Assembly: GCA_000756795.1 (NCBI GenBank)
Contig: CCSI01000001.1
Span: 62,001-126,000, forward strand
Length of the DNA stretch: 64,000 bases
Origin: Qipengyuania vulgaris
GTDB taxonomy: Bacteria; Pseudomonadota; Alphaproteobacteria; Sphingomonadales; Sphingomonadaceae
Reading direction: 5' to 3'
The position numbers and the translations under genes were made by a program. Shown here piece after piece: positions 53,226 to 61,450 of this stretch. Every line of letters starts with the position of its first letter. The stretch's first letter is position 1. A model generated the notes under the pieces. It saw only the letters and a list, made by a program, of their open reading frames with translations, was not told where the DNA came from and ran no database searches.

Positions 53226-55030
53226 AGCGCCTCGAACTGCTCGGCGAGGTCCAGCCAGCGTTCCTCGGCAGCATCCTTTTCGGCGCGGGCGTTCTCGATG
53301 CCCTTGGAGACATTGGCGAAACGCTGCGGGTCGGAGGTGTAGAGGTCCGGATCGGCAAGGATCTGCTCGCCGCGCGCGATGGCTGCTTCCAGCTCCTCGA
53401 TACGTGCGGGCAGCAGTTCGTAGTCGCGCTGGTCCTTGTAGGAGAGCTTGGTCGGCTTGGGCGGCGGCGGGGGAGGGGGCGCGGGCTTGCCTTCCGACTT
53501 CTCGCTCTTCGCCTTGCCCGTGACGGGCTTCTGGCGTTTCGCCTGCCAGTCTTCATAACCGCCGGCGACAACATCGACCTTGCCCGTGCCGTCGAGGCCG
53601 AGCGTGATGGTCACCGTGCGGTCGAGGAAGTCGCGGTCATGGCTGACGATGAGGACCGTGCCCTCGTAATCGGCGATGACTTCCTGCAGCAGGTCGAGCG
53701 TTTCCAGGTCGAGGTCGTTGGTCGGCTCGTCGAGCACGAGGAGGTTCGATGCCTTGGCAAACTCGCGCGCCAGCAGCAGGCGGCTGCGTTCGCCGCCCGA
53801 AAGTACTGCCACCTTCATGTCGACAATCTTGGGGTCGAACAGAAACTCCTTGAGGTATCCCTGCACATGCTTGCGCACCCCGCGCACGTCGATCCAGTCG
53901 CCGCCCTCGGCCAACACTTGCCGCACGGTCTTGTCGGCGGTGAGGAGCTGGCGCTGCTGGTCGATCATCACGCCGGTAAGCGTCTTGGCAATGTCGACCG
54001 TGCCGCTATCGGGCTCCAGCTCGCCGGTGAGCATCTTCAGCAGCGTCGTCTTGCCCGCACCATTCGCGCCGACGATGCCGATGCGGTCGCCGCGCTGGAT
54101 GCGCAGCGAGAAGGGCTTGATGATGGTGCGGTCACCATAGGCCTTGGTAATCTGGTCGGCGACGATAACCGACTTGGACTTAAAGTCCTCCTCGGTTGCC
54201 AGTTTGAGCTTGGCGGTCCCGCCTGCCGAAATCATCGAGGCACGCTGGGCGCGCATTTGCCAGAGTTTCTCGAGCCGCCCCTGATTACGCTTGCGCCGCG
54301 CGGTCACGCCGCGTTCGAGCCAGTGCGCCTCGATCTTCAGCTTCGCGTCGAGCTTTTCTGCCGCGCGCGCTTCCTCGGCATAGACCTGCTCTTCCCATGC
54401 CTCGTAGCCGCCGAAGCCGACTTCCTTGCGGCGCAATTCGCCGCGGTCGAGCCAGATGGTGGCGCGGGTGAGGCGCTTCAAAAAAGTCCGGTCATGGCTG
54501 ATGACGACGAAGGCCCCCTTGTAGCGCTCCAGCCAGCCTTCCAGCCAGTCGATTGCGCCCAAGTCGAGGTGGTTGGTCGGCTCGTCCATCAGCAGGAGGT
54601 CCGGCTCCTGCGCCAGCGCGCGGGCGATGGCGGCGCGGCGTTTTTCGCCCCCGCTGGCGCCCTTGGTTTCGCGGCTCATGTCGATGCCGAGCTGGCCGGC
54701 TATGGCCTCGACCTCGAATTCCTGCGGGGCGTGTGTCCCGTCGAGCGCCCAGTCCATCAGGGTCTTGTAGCCGGTGAGGTCGGGGTCCTGTTCGAGCAGC
54801 ACGATTTTCGCATGCGGCTTGACCTTGCGCGTGCCGGCATCGGTTTCGATGCGGCCGTCGATCATGCGAAAGAGCGTGGTCTTGCCTACGCCATTGCGGC
54901 CAATCAGCGCGAGCCGGTCGCGTGGGCCGATGTGCAGGTCGAGCGGGGCGTGGTCGGGGCCGCCGAACAGCCACTTGCCGCCCTGCTGCAGCGCCATGCC
55001 TTCGAGGCTGAGGATAGGGGGCTGTGCCAT
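53222..55030 (-). CDS. uup: ABC-F ATPase, Uup-like
   Basis: A 602-residue soluble ABC-F protein with two cassettes: Walker A GRNGVGKTT and GANGAGKTT, signatures SGGEKRRAA and LSGGERSRL, and Walker B MDEPTNHLD and LDEPTNDLD. A C-terminal coiled coil (about 535-600, preceded by a Pro-rich hinge) is the Uup feature that binds DNA or Holliday-junction-like structures and helps ribosome assembly. Coupled to the UDG gene downstream. Confidence 0.92.
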   Translation of the reverse strand: MAQPPILSLEGMALQQGGKWLFGGPDHAPLDLHIGPRDRLALIGRNGVGKTTLFRMIDGRIETDAGTRKVKPHAKIVLLEQDPDLTGYKTLMDWALDGTHAPQEFEVEAIAGQLGIDMSRETKGASGGEKRRAAIARALAQEPDLLLMDEPTNHLDLGAIDWLEGWLERYKGAFVVISHDRTFLKRLTRATIWLDRGELRRKEVGFGGYEAWEEQVYAEEARAAEKLDAKLKIEAHWLERGVTARRKRNQGRLEKLWQMRAQRASMISAGGTAKLKLATEEDFKSKSVIVADQITKAYGDRTIIKPFSLRIQRGDRIGIVGANGAGKTTLLKMLTGELEPDSGTVDIAKTLTGVMIDQQRQLLTADKTVRQVLAEGGDWIDVRGVRKHVQGYLKEFLFDPKIVDMKVAVLSGGERSRLLLAREFAKASNLLVLDEPTNDLDLETLDLLQEVIADYEGTVLIVSHDRDFLDRTVTITLGLDGTGKVDVVAGGYEDWQAKRQKPVTGKAKSEKSEGKPAPPPPPPPKPTKLSYKDQRDYELLPARIEELEAAIARGEQILADPDLYTSDPQRFANVSKGIENARAEKDAAEERWLDLAEQFEAL

Positions 55031-55072
55031 AGGCCGCGCGAGGTAGTCGCGCGCGGCCTTTCCCGCAAGCCG

Positions 55073-56632
55073 TTAGCGCGCCGCCTTCTGCGCCGCCACC
55101 ATGCGGGCCACGTCTTCGAGCAGCGCGGGCGCGTCATAAACGATGCCGTCCTTGATGGTCCAGCGCACGCCGCCGACCTGCTCGATATCGCCCGTCTCGT
55201 AATTGAGCCTCGTATGACCCGTGCCGTAGAGCAGCTTGAGATTGTCGAGCGGATTGCCGGGGACGATGACGAGGTCGGCCAGTTTGCCGACCTGTATCGT
55301 ACCCATTGGAGGGGTCTCACCGCGCGCCTGATAGATTTCCTGTGCCCCGGCGATGGTGGCGGCGCGGATGACTTCGAGCGGTTCGAGACCGGCCTCGCGC
55401 AGCATTTCCAGCTCGCCAATATAGGCAAAGCCCCAGGTCTGGTAGATATAACCCGGGTCGCTGCCTGCCGTGACGCGGCCGCCGCGGCGGTGGAATTCCT
55501 TGGTGAGGTCGAACCAATAGCGGTAGAACTTGCGCCAGGCGACTTCGTCCTCGGTCGACCAGTCCTTGTAATAACTGCCGTGATTGGTCGCGCTGGGAGC
55601 GTAGAAATCCATCAGGCTGGGCAGGCTGTAGCGCTCGTGCCAGTCGCGGTTTTTCGCCGCCATCACATCGCGGCTGGCGGAATATATGTTAAAGGTGGGG
55701 CTCAGCGTCACGCCGCTGTCGACGAGGTGGTCGATATAGGCATCCCATTCCTCGCTGCCCGGCTCCACCACTTGGTCGGCGAGCCGCGCGACCCAGGCGA
55801 AGCGCGATTGCTCGTCGTAATAGTTATAGCCCTGCGGATAGGTCGGCAGCGCCGCATCGTCGAGTAGGCTCTCGAAATGGCCGTAGAAATGGGTGATGCC
55901 GTCCATTCCTAGCTCCACGGCCTTGGCGGCGTTGACGCGCTGGACGCCGGGCTGGGCGAGGTGGGCGACGCTGCCCATCTGCTGCTTCTCCGCCTCGTCG
56001 AGCGCAGCTTCGAGCACTTCGGGCGAGGCTGAGTTGAAGAACTTGATGCCCCAATAGCCGCGCGCTTTCGCCCAGCGCACCCATTCGCGCGCCTTGGCGG
56101 GAGTGTCGACCGCGCTGCGGTCCCATTTGTCGCCGAAAGCGGCATAGGGAAACAGGCGCGGGGCGGTGATGGAATTGTCGGCGCTGCGCTGGGTGTCAGA
56201 GAGGTCGGGCTGGCCCGGTCCCCAGTAGAAGGACACGCCGCGAACGCTGGTCACGCCATGCGCGAGCCAGAGCTTGTAGCCGTAGGAGGGCTGTCCGGCC
56301 TTGGCGGGATCGCCATTGTGGCCGTGTGTATCGATGAAGCCGGGCATGACGGTCATGCCTTTAGCATCGATGATGCGGCCTGCCTTGGCGCGCACCTCGT
56401 CGGGAGCGCTCCCGCCATGGATGGCGGCGATGCGGTTGCCTTCGATGACGATGTCCACCGGCCCCATCGGCGGCGCGCCCGAGCCTTCGACCATCGTAGC
56501 GCCCGACACGATGAGCGTGGAGTAGGGGCCTTCGCCCTCGGTGCGGTCGGGGACAGGCTGCATGCCCTGCGCAGCAAGCGGTGCGGGCACCAGCACGGCT
56601 AGCGCGGCAAATACGAACTTCGGCAGTTTCAC
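55073..56632 (-). CDS. Secreted amidohydrolase-family metal hydrolase
   Basis: A 519-residue protein with signal peptide (MKLPKFVFAALAVLVPAPLAAQ) and an amidohydrolase (TIM barrel) domain. Metal ligands are likely His-x-His in GFIDTHGHNGD, then His in VAHLAQPG, His in ITHFYGH and the Asp in TAGSDPGYIY. The composite beta-sandwich flanks (LIVSGATMVEGSG and GKLADLVIVPGNPLDNL) are typical. Extracytoplasmic members are often peptidases or prolidase-like; the exact substrate is unknown. Confidence 0.88.
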   Translation of the reverse strand: MKLPKFVFAALAVLVPAPLAAQGMQPVPDRTEGEGPYSTLIVSGATMVEGSGAPPMGPVDIVIEGNRIAAIHGGSAPDEVRAKAGRIIDAKGMTVMPGFIDTHGHNGDPAKAGQPSYGYKLWLAHGVTSVRGVSFYWGPGQPDLSDTQRSADNSITAPRLFPYAAFGDKWDRSAVDTPAKAREWVRWAKARGYWGIKFFNSASPEVLEAALDEAEKQQMGSVAHLAQPGVQRVNAAKAVELGMDGITHFYGHFESLLDDAALPTYPQGYNYYDEQSRFAWVARLADQVVEPGSEEWDAYIDHLVDSGVTLSPTFNIYSASRDVMAAKNRDWHERYSLPSLMDFYAPSATNHGSYYKDWSTEDEVAWRKFYRYWFDLTKEFHRRGGRVTAGSDPGYIYQTWGFAYIGELEMLREAGLEPLEVIRAATIAGAQEIYQARGETPPMGTIQVGKLADLVIVPGNPLDNLKLLYGTGHTRLNYETGDIEQVGGVRWTIKDGIVYDAPALLEDVARMVAAQKAAR

Positions 56633-56767
56633 TCCGGCATCTCCCCCGTTTCGTGGCCTTGGCTAGCGCGCAAATCCCTGTCGGCAAAGCATTTAGCGGA
56701 ACTTCCCCGTTCAGGCAGGCGTAAAGCTCTGAAGCGGAAACTTCGCTCGACAAAAGGAGATTCGACG

Positions 56768-57502
56768 ATGCTGCCGATCAAGACCATGTTCGCCATACCC
56801 GCCCTCGTTATGGCTGCTGCCGTGCCGATGACCGCTCAGGCTGCCGAGGTGCAGATTGCATCCGAAGGGCCGGTGGTGGAGCTAACCGTGCAGGAAAACG
56901 TGTTCTCCGCCCCCGATGTCGCGCAAATCGCGGCTGGTGTGATGACCCGCGCCGCGACGGCCCAGCAGGCGGTTCAGCAAAATGCGCAGGCGATGGAGCG
57001 GCTGGTCGAACGCATGCGCGCGCTGGGTATCGAGCGGCGCGACATCCAGACGTCGAATTTCAATCTCAATCCCGATTATCGCCATAACCCCCAAACCGGC
57101 GAGGCGAGCTTCAGCGGATACACGGTGCATAATCAGGTCAGCGTTAAACTGCGTGACCTGAAGCGGGCTGGCGAGGTGCTTGATGCGCTGGTGACTGCGG
57201 GAGCGAACAATATCCATGGCCCCAATTTCATGCTCGAAGACGATGCGGACGCGAAGGCCAAAGCCCGGGCCGCAGCTTTCGCCAGCGGAAAGGCGATGGC
57301 CGAGAATTATGCGCGGATGGCGGGCTATTCCGGTGTACGCCTGCTGGAGGTGTCGGAAAGCTACCAGTCCTACATGCGCCCCCCGCCGCCGATGGCCGCA
57401 GTCGCGATGCGCGCGGAATCTGCCGATGCGTCCACTCCCATCGAGCCGGGTGAGGTAGGCACGGGCATTTCCATAATGGTCAAATACGAGATGGTGCGCT
57501 GA
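56768..57502 (+). CDS. SIMPL-domain periplasmic protein
   Basis: A 244-residue secreted protein of the SIMPL (DUF541/YggE) family. Signal peptide to about residue 24, then the domain with VELTVQENVFSAPDVAQIAAGVMTRAATAQQAVQ and GIERRDIQTSNFNLNPDY. YggE-like members protect against oxidative stress or join envelope complexes, with unclear biochemistry. Start ATG 56768 follows AAAGGAG. It precedes the PepSY gene but is separated from it by a promoter-like region. Confidence 0.88.
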   Translation: MLPIKTMFAIPALVMAAAVPMTAQAAEVQIASEGPVVELTVQENVFSAPDVAQIAAGVMTRAATAQQAVQQNAQAMERLVERMRALGIERRDIQTSNFNLNPDYRHNPQTGEASFSGYTVHNQVSVKLRDLKRAGEVLDALVTAGANNIHGPNFMLEDDADAKAKARAAAFASGKAMAENYARMAGYSGVRLLEVSESYQSYMRPPPPMAAVAMRAESADASTPIEPGEVGTGISIMVKYEMVR

Positions 57503-57513
57503 GCAAGTTTCAC

Positions 57514-57569
57514 TGAACGGGTGTGAACGCTCGCATTCACACCTTGTTCAATGCTTCATGCGTAGTAGA
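57514..57569 (+). promoter_or_regulatory. OmpR/PhoP-type promoter box in front of the PepSY gene
   Basis: Plus-strand box ATTCACACCTTGTTCAAT (57535-57552) holds two TTCA half-sites 11 bp apart. Ten bases later TAGTAG (57563-57568) is a -10 candidate. The mirror copy GTTCACACCCGTTCA on the minus strand (57514-57528) makes the inverted repeat GGTGTGAA-N8-TTCACACC (57520-57543). The same box and spacing recur before the lipoprotein gene at 60.1 kb. Confidence 0.65.
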
Positions 57570-57578
57570 GCTGGCATC

Positions 57579-57884
57579 ATGAAACAGGTTCTCGCATCCC
57601 TTCTCGCCTTCGGCCTCATCGCCGGGCCGATTGCCGCGACGCCGGCTGAGGCGCAGCGCCGCTCCGACCAGGGCGAAGCGCGCAAAGAAATGCGCGCGGG
57701 CAACATCCTGCGTGCCCGCGAGATCGAGAACCGTGTCCTGCCGATGATGGGCGATGCGGAATACCTTGGCTTCGATTACGATTCGACCGCCATGGCCTAC
57801 CGCCTCAAGTTCATCAAAAAGGGCAAGGTGCTCTATGTCGATGTCGATGCGCGCACTGGCCGCATCCTTCGTCGTAGTCGCTGA
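57579..57884 (+). CDS. Small periplasmic PepSY-domain protein
   Basis: A 101-residue secreted protein with signal peptide ending near residue 26 (AEAQRR) and a single PepSY domain (GNILRAREIENRVLPMMGDAEYLGFDYDSTAMAYRLKFIKKGKVLYVDVDARTGRIL, about residues 40-97). Small PepSY proteins often sit beside two-component genes and are thought to modulate the sensor from the periplasm. Here the response regulator starts 86 bases downstream. The PhoP-type box upstream suggests feedback control. Confidence 0.85.
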   Translation: MKQVLASLLAFGLIAGPIAATPAEAQRRSDQGEARKEMRAGNILRAREIENRVLPMMGDAEYLGFDYDSTAMAYRLKFIKKGKVLYVDVDARTGRILRRSR

Positions 57885-57904
57885 TTTTCCGCGATCAGAA
57901 ACCT

Positions 57905-57936
57905 CGTTCATCTTGACGCGTTCATCTACATGAACG
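57905..57936 (+). promoter_or_regulatory. CGTTCATC repeats in front of the response regulator gene
   Basis: CGTTCATC occurs at 57905-57912 and again at 57919-57926, with the inverse ATGAACG at 57930-57936. The TTCA core matches the half-sites before the PepSY and lipoprotein genes, but the spacing is 14 rather than 11 bp. Likely autoregulatory sites of the response regulator. Confidence 0.45.
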
Positions 57937-57970
57937 ACACGCGCAAGATTATTAGCGAGGACGGAAATTC

Positions 57971-58651
57971 ATGAGAATCCTTATCGTCGAAGACGAGCCG
58001 ACCCTCGGGCAGCAGCTGAAAAGCACGCTCGAGCAAAACGGCTATGCGGTTGATTTGTCCACCGATGGCGAGGACGGACATTTCCTCGGCTCAACCGAAG
58101 ATTACGATGCGGTCATCCTCGACCTCGGCCTGCCCGAGATCGACGGGCTGACGGTGCTCGGCATGTGGCGCAAGGAGGGGCGCAAGTTCCCCGTGCTGGT
58201 GCTAACCGCGCGTGACAGCTGGTCGGACAAGGTCGCCGGCCTCGATGCGGGCGCCGACGATTACCTTGCCAAGCCCTTCCAGACCGAAGAGCTGATTGCC
58301 CGCCTGCGTGCGCTGATCCGCCGCGCTTCGGGCAATACCTCGAGCGAGCTGACGGCTGGCGACGTGCGTCTCGACACGCGCTCGGGCCGTGTCACGCTGA
58401 AGGGCGAGCCGGTCAAGCTGACCGCGCAGGAATACAAGCTGCTGTCCTACCTCATGCACCACAAAGGCAAGGTGGTCAGCCGCACCGAACTTATCGAACA
58501 CATTTACGACCAGGATTTCGACCGGGATTCCAACACCATCGAAGTCTTCGTCACGCGCATCCGCAAGAAGCTGGGTGCCGAAGTGATTACGACCATCCGT
58601 GGACTCGGTTACAGCCTCGACGACCCCGCCGACCAGCCCCGCGCATCCTGA
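57971..58651 (+). CDS. OmpR-family (PhoP-like) response regulator
   Basis: A 226-residue regulator: receiver domain with DEP acidic pocket, phosphoacceptor Asp51 (VILDLGLPEIDG) and the conserved Lys of YLAKPFQ, then an OmpR winged helix (ELTAGDVRLDTRSGRVTLKG ... SYLMHHKGKVVSRTELIEHIYDQDF). The C-terminus IEVFVTRIRKKLG matches the PhoP/QseB type. The kinase frame starts 53 bases before its stop. Ribosome site is weak (AGGACGG). Its likely target sites are the TTCA boxes around it. Confidence 0.95.
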   Translation: MRILIVEDEPTLGQQLKSTLEQNGYAVDLSTDGEDGHFLGSTEDYDAVILDLGLPEIDGLTVLGMWRKEGRKFPVLVLTARDSWSDKVAGLDAGADDYLAKPFQTEELIARLRALIRRASGNTSSELTAGDVRLDTRSGRVTLKGEPVKLTAQEYKLLSYLMHHKGKVVSRTELIEHIYDQDFDRDSNTIEVFVTRIRKKLGAEVITTIRGLGYSLDDPADQPRAS

Positions 58652-60092
58652 GGAGGATGCCGAGGCGAGGGCGGCGGAGGGTTCTCCTTCCGGTGCTTCC
58701 GCTGCGCCTGCCAGAGATGCCGACCCGGTAGTCCTCGCTACACCCCCTGCGCCCCAACGCAGCCTCGCTAAGCGCATGATGGCGATTGCCGCCATCTGGA
58801 TCTCGGTGTTACTGCTTGGCGGCGGATTTGCGCTCGATCGAGCGCTGACGCGGGAGGTGCAGGAGAATTTCGACGACCAGCTCGAATATGTGTTGACCGC
58901 GTTGATCGCCTCGGCGGAAGTCGATGACTGGGGCGATGTGCGTTTTTATCGCTCGCTTGGCGACCAGCGCTTCCTCGAAGTCAATTCAGGGGTTTATTGG
59001 CAGATCAGCGGACCGGAACGCGACCCCTACCCGAGCCGGAGCTTGTGGGACCGCACTCTGGAAGTGCATGGCGATCACGAGGACAACGAACCTCACTTCT
59101 ACGACAGCAACCAGTTCCCGGACGAACCGCTGCGTATCGTCGAGCGCAATATCATCCTGCCCGATAGCGATGTGCAATGGACCTTCACGGTTGCCTCCGC
59201 GCGCGAGGAACTCGATTTCCAGGTGGCGCGTATTCGCTCGATCCTCGTGTGGAGTTTCGCCGTATTGGGTCTGGGGCTTCTCATCATGGCCGCGCTGCAG
59301 AGCTGGTATGGTCTCTCTCCCCTCCGCCGTGTGCGTGCTGCCATCAAGTCGATGCGAAGCGAAGGTGCGAACCGCATCGAGGAACCGCTGCCGCTCGAGG
59401 TCGAGCCTCTGGTCGATGAAATCAATGCGCTCCTCGCTCATACGGAAAAGCAGGCCGAGGAAGCGCGCATGCATGCGGGCAATCTCGCCCATGCGCTGAA
59501 AACGCCGCTTACGGTCCTCACCAATGCCGCCACGGCGCATGACCCGAAACTCTCGGACCTCGTTTGCCGCGAGACCAAGACCATGCAGCGCCATGTCGAA
59601 CACCACCTTGCGCGGGCAAGGGCAGTCGGGCGCCGCGCGACCGGCCATTCGCGCGCCGACGTCTGGCCAAGCGCGGAAAGCGTGCTGCGCGCGGTGACAC
59701 GCATTTACGAGGACACCCGCTTCGACCTCGACGGGAACCGGGAGGCGACTGTTGCCATCGAGCGGCAGGACCTCGACGAAATCCTCGGCAATCTCATCGA
59801 GAACGCGGCGAAATATGGCGGCGGAAGCGTCTTCGTGACCGTCGATGCACAGCCTGAGGACGAGCTGTGCACCATCTGGGTGGAGGACGACGGCGAAGGC
59901 ATTCCCGAAGCCGAACGCATCCGCATCTTCGACCGCGGCGCCCGCCTCGACACCGGCAAGCCCGGAACGGGGCTCGGCCTGTCTATCGTGCGCGATGTCG
60001 CGGAAATCTATGCGGGCGAGGTGGCACTGGGCACCAGCGAGGACCTTGGCGGCCTGTTAGTCACGCTTAGATTACCGAGACCCGGCAACTGA
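58599..60092 (+). CDS. PhoQ-like sensor histidine kinase
   Basis: A 497-residue kinase. After a Pro/Ala-rich cytoplasmic start come two membrane helices (about 62-82 and about 210-232) bracketing a 125-residue periplasmic sensor rich in Asp/Glu (HGDHEDNEPHFYDS). Then HAMP, HisKA with NLAHALKTPLTVL (His298) and a full HATPase: LIENAAKYGGG (N box), DDGEGIP and GTGLGLSIVRD. The GTG at 58599 lies inside the regulator gene; a start near the first helix is an alternative. It resembles the alphaproteobacterial FeuQ/PhoQ kinases. Confidence 0.92.
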   Translation: MDSVTASTTPPTSPAHPEEDAEARAAEGSPSGASAAPARDADPVVLATPPAPQRSLAKRMMAIAAIWISVLLLGGGFALDRALTREVQENFDDQLEYVLTALIASAEVDDWGDVRFYRSLGDQRFLEVNSGVYWQISGPERDPYPSRSLWDRTLEVHGDHEDNEPHFYDSNQFPDEPLRIVERNIILPDSDVQWTFTVASAREELDFQVARIRSILVWSFAVLGLGLLIMAALQSWYGLSPLRRVRAAIKSMRSEGANRIEEPLPLEVEPLVDEINALLAHTEKQAEEARMHAGNLAHALKTPLTVLTNAATAHDPKLSDLVCRETKTMQRHVEHHLARARAVGRRATGHSRADVWPSAESVLRAVTRIYEDTRFDLDGNREATVAIERQDLDEILGNLIENAAKYGGGSVFVTVDAQPEDELCTIWVEDDGEGIPEAERIRIFDRGARLDTGKPGTGLGLSIVRDVAEIYAGEVALGTSEDLGGLLVTLRLPRPGN

Positions 60093-60127
60093 ATTCACAA
60101 ACTGTTCAATTCGTCCACGGTAGGCAA
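60093..60127 (+). promoter_or_regulatory. Second copy of the PhoP-type box, before the lipoprotein gene
   Basis: ATTCACAAACTGTTCAAT (60093-60110) is identical at 15 of 18 positions to the box at 57535-57552, with the same 11-bp TTCA period. TAGGCA (60121-60126) follows after exactly ten bases as a -10 candidate, and the ATG comes 23 bases after the box. Confidence 0.65.
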
Positions 60128-60133
60128 CGTTTC

Positions 60134-61075
60134 ATGGACGATTCGAAGAACAGCGCGCGCTTGGCGCCACTCGCTTTCCGGATGGGGATCATCGGCCTTG
60201 CAGGCCTCGGCCTTGGTGGATGTACCATTTACGACGATGGCTATGGCCATTCGGGCGTCTCGGTCGGCGTCGGTTATCACGACGGATATTACGACCCCTA
60301 TTACGACGACTACTATTACGGCTGGTATGAGGATTACTATTATCCCGGCACCGGCTATTACGTCTACGACCGGCGCGGTTATCGCCATCGCTGGAGCGAC
60401 CGCCACCGCCACTATTGGCACCAGCGTCGCAGCGGCGTGAGGCGCCTGGCCGAAAACTGGGCCGGTTATTCGCGCGGCGATGATGGCTATTATCGCGATC
60501 AGCGTCGCCACGCGCGCCGCGGAGACCGTCACGAACGCCGCGGCGAGGGTCGCCGGGGCCGCCACGTAGGCGAGGCTCGCGAAGAGCGCCGTGAGGGCGG
60601 CTTTGGCAGCGAGGCCGTGCGCCGCGCGGCAGAAGCGAGGGCGCGCGAGGAGCGTCTTGCAGAGCGTCGCACAGAAAGTCGGGAGGAGCGCCGTGCAGAG
60701 CGCCGCGCCGACCGCCGTGATGAGCGTCGATCAGAGCGTCGCAACGACCGCCGTGAAGGCAGCTTTGGCAGCGAGGCCGTACGCCGGGCAGCCGGGGCAT
60801 CTTCACGCGAGGAACGTCGCACGCGTCCCGCCGAACGCGCTGGCACGCGCCGCAACGCGCCGGCTGCCGCCGCCACGGGCACTCGCCGCGCACGAACCAC
60901 GCCCGCTCCGGCGGCTGCAACGCGGCGGGCGGAACCTTCCCGTCCGGTAGCTTCCGCGCCCGCACCGCGTGCCCAGCAGTCAAGCCGTCCGGCCCGCACG
61001 CAGCGCAGCGCCCCGGCGCCGCGCCGCAGTGCTCCGCCCGCCAAATCGCGGCCTTCGCAGCACGATGACGACTAA
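60134..61075 (+). CDS. Arginine-rich lipoprotein of unknown function
   Basis: A 313-residue lipoprotein: basic n-region, hydrophobic GIIGLAGLGL and Cys30 in GLGGC. A Tyr/Asp/Gly-rich segment (about 31-78) full of YYDDYYYG-like runs is followed by a long Arg/Glu stretch with two copies of an EGGFGSEAVRRAA/EGSFGSEAVRRAA unit, and an Ala/Pro/Arg/Ser tail. Composition resembles RcnB-type proteins but without their C-terminal domain. It follows the kinase under a PhoP-type box. It overlaps the convergent chorismate mutase stop by four bases. Confidence 0.75.
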   Translation: MDDSKNSARLAPLAFRMGIIGLAGLGLGGCTIYDDGYGHSGVSVGVGYHDGYYDPYYDDYYYGWYEDYYYPGTGYYVYDRRGYRHRWSDRHRHYWHQRRSGVRRLAENWAGYSRGDDGYYRDQRRHARRGDRHERRGEGRRGRHVGEAREERREGGFGSEAVRRAAEARAREERLAERRTESREERRAERRADRRDERRSERRNDRREGSFGSEAVRRAAGASSREERRTRPAERAGTRRNAPAAAATGTRRARTTPAPAAATRRAEPSRPVASAPAPRAQQSSRPARTQRSAPAPRRSAPPAKSRPSQHDDD

Positions 61076-61383
61076 GCGGAGTTTCCGCGCGCCTGTTCGT
61101 GGTGCCGGATAACTTCGTCGATGATGAAGCGAAGAAACTTTTCGCTGAATTCGGGGTCCAGTTCGCTTTCTTCCGCGAGGCGCCGCAGCCGGGCAATCTG
61201 CTCGGCCTCGCGCGCCGGATCGGCGGGAGGAAGCGTGACCTTCGCCTTGTAGGCGCCGACCGCCTGCGTAATCCGGAACCGCTCGGCCAGCATATGCACC
61301 AGCGCGGCATCGATATTGTCGATGCTCTTGCGGAAGCCTGCCAGCGTTGCGTCCTCGGCGGTTTGTTGCATGTCTTGCGCCAT
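61072..61383 (-). CDS. Chorismate mutase (AroQ/type II)
   Basis: A 103-residue all-helical chorismate mutase that rearranges chorismate to prephenate in phenylalanine and tyrosine synthesis. Active-site residues appear in FRKSIDNIDAALVHMLAERFRITQAVGAYKA (residues about 17-47) and in the IARLRRLAEE...FLRFIIDEVIRHH helix. It stands alone as a monofunctional enzyme. The ATG at 61383 is used; another ATG is four codons downstream. Confidence 0.93.
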   Translation of the reverse strand: MAQDMQQTAEDATLAGFRKSIDNIDAALVHMLAERFRITQAVGAYKAKVTLPPADPAREAEQIARLRRLAEESELDPEFSEKFLRFIIDEVIRHHEQARGNSA

Positions 61384-61450
61384 GAGGTGAGAGATTAGCG
61401 GCAATCGCGCTCTTGCCAAGAAAGCTTAGGCAGGACATGGCCAAGCTGAC

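Noticed and set aside
53204-55867. An 887-codon open frame opposite the ABC-F gene
   Set aside because: Shadow of the Uup-like gene and part of the amidohydrolase; composition is that of antisense codons.
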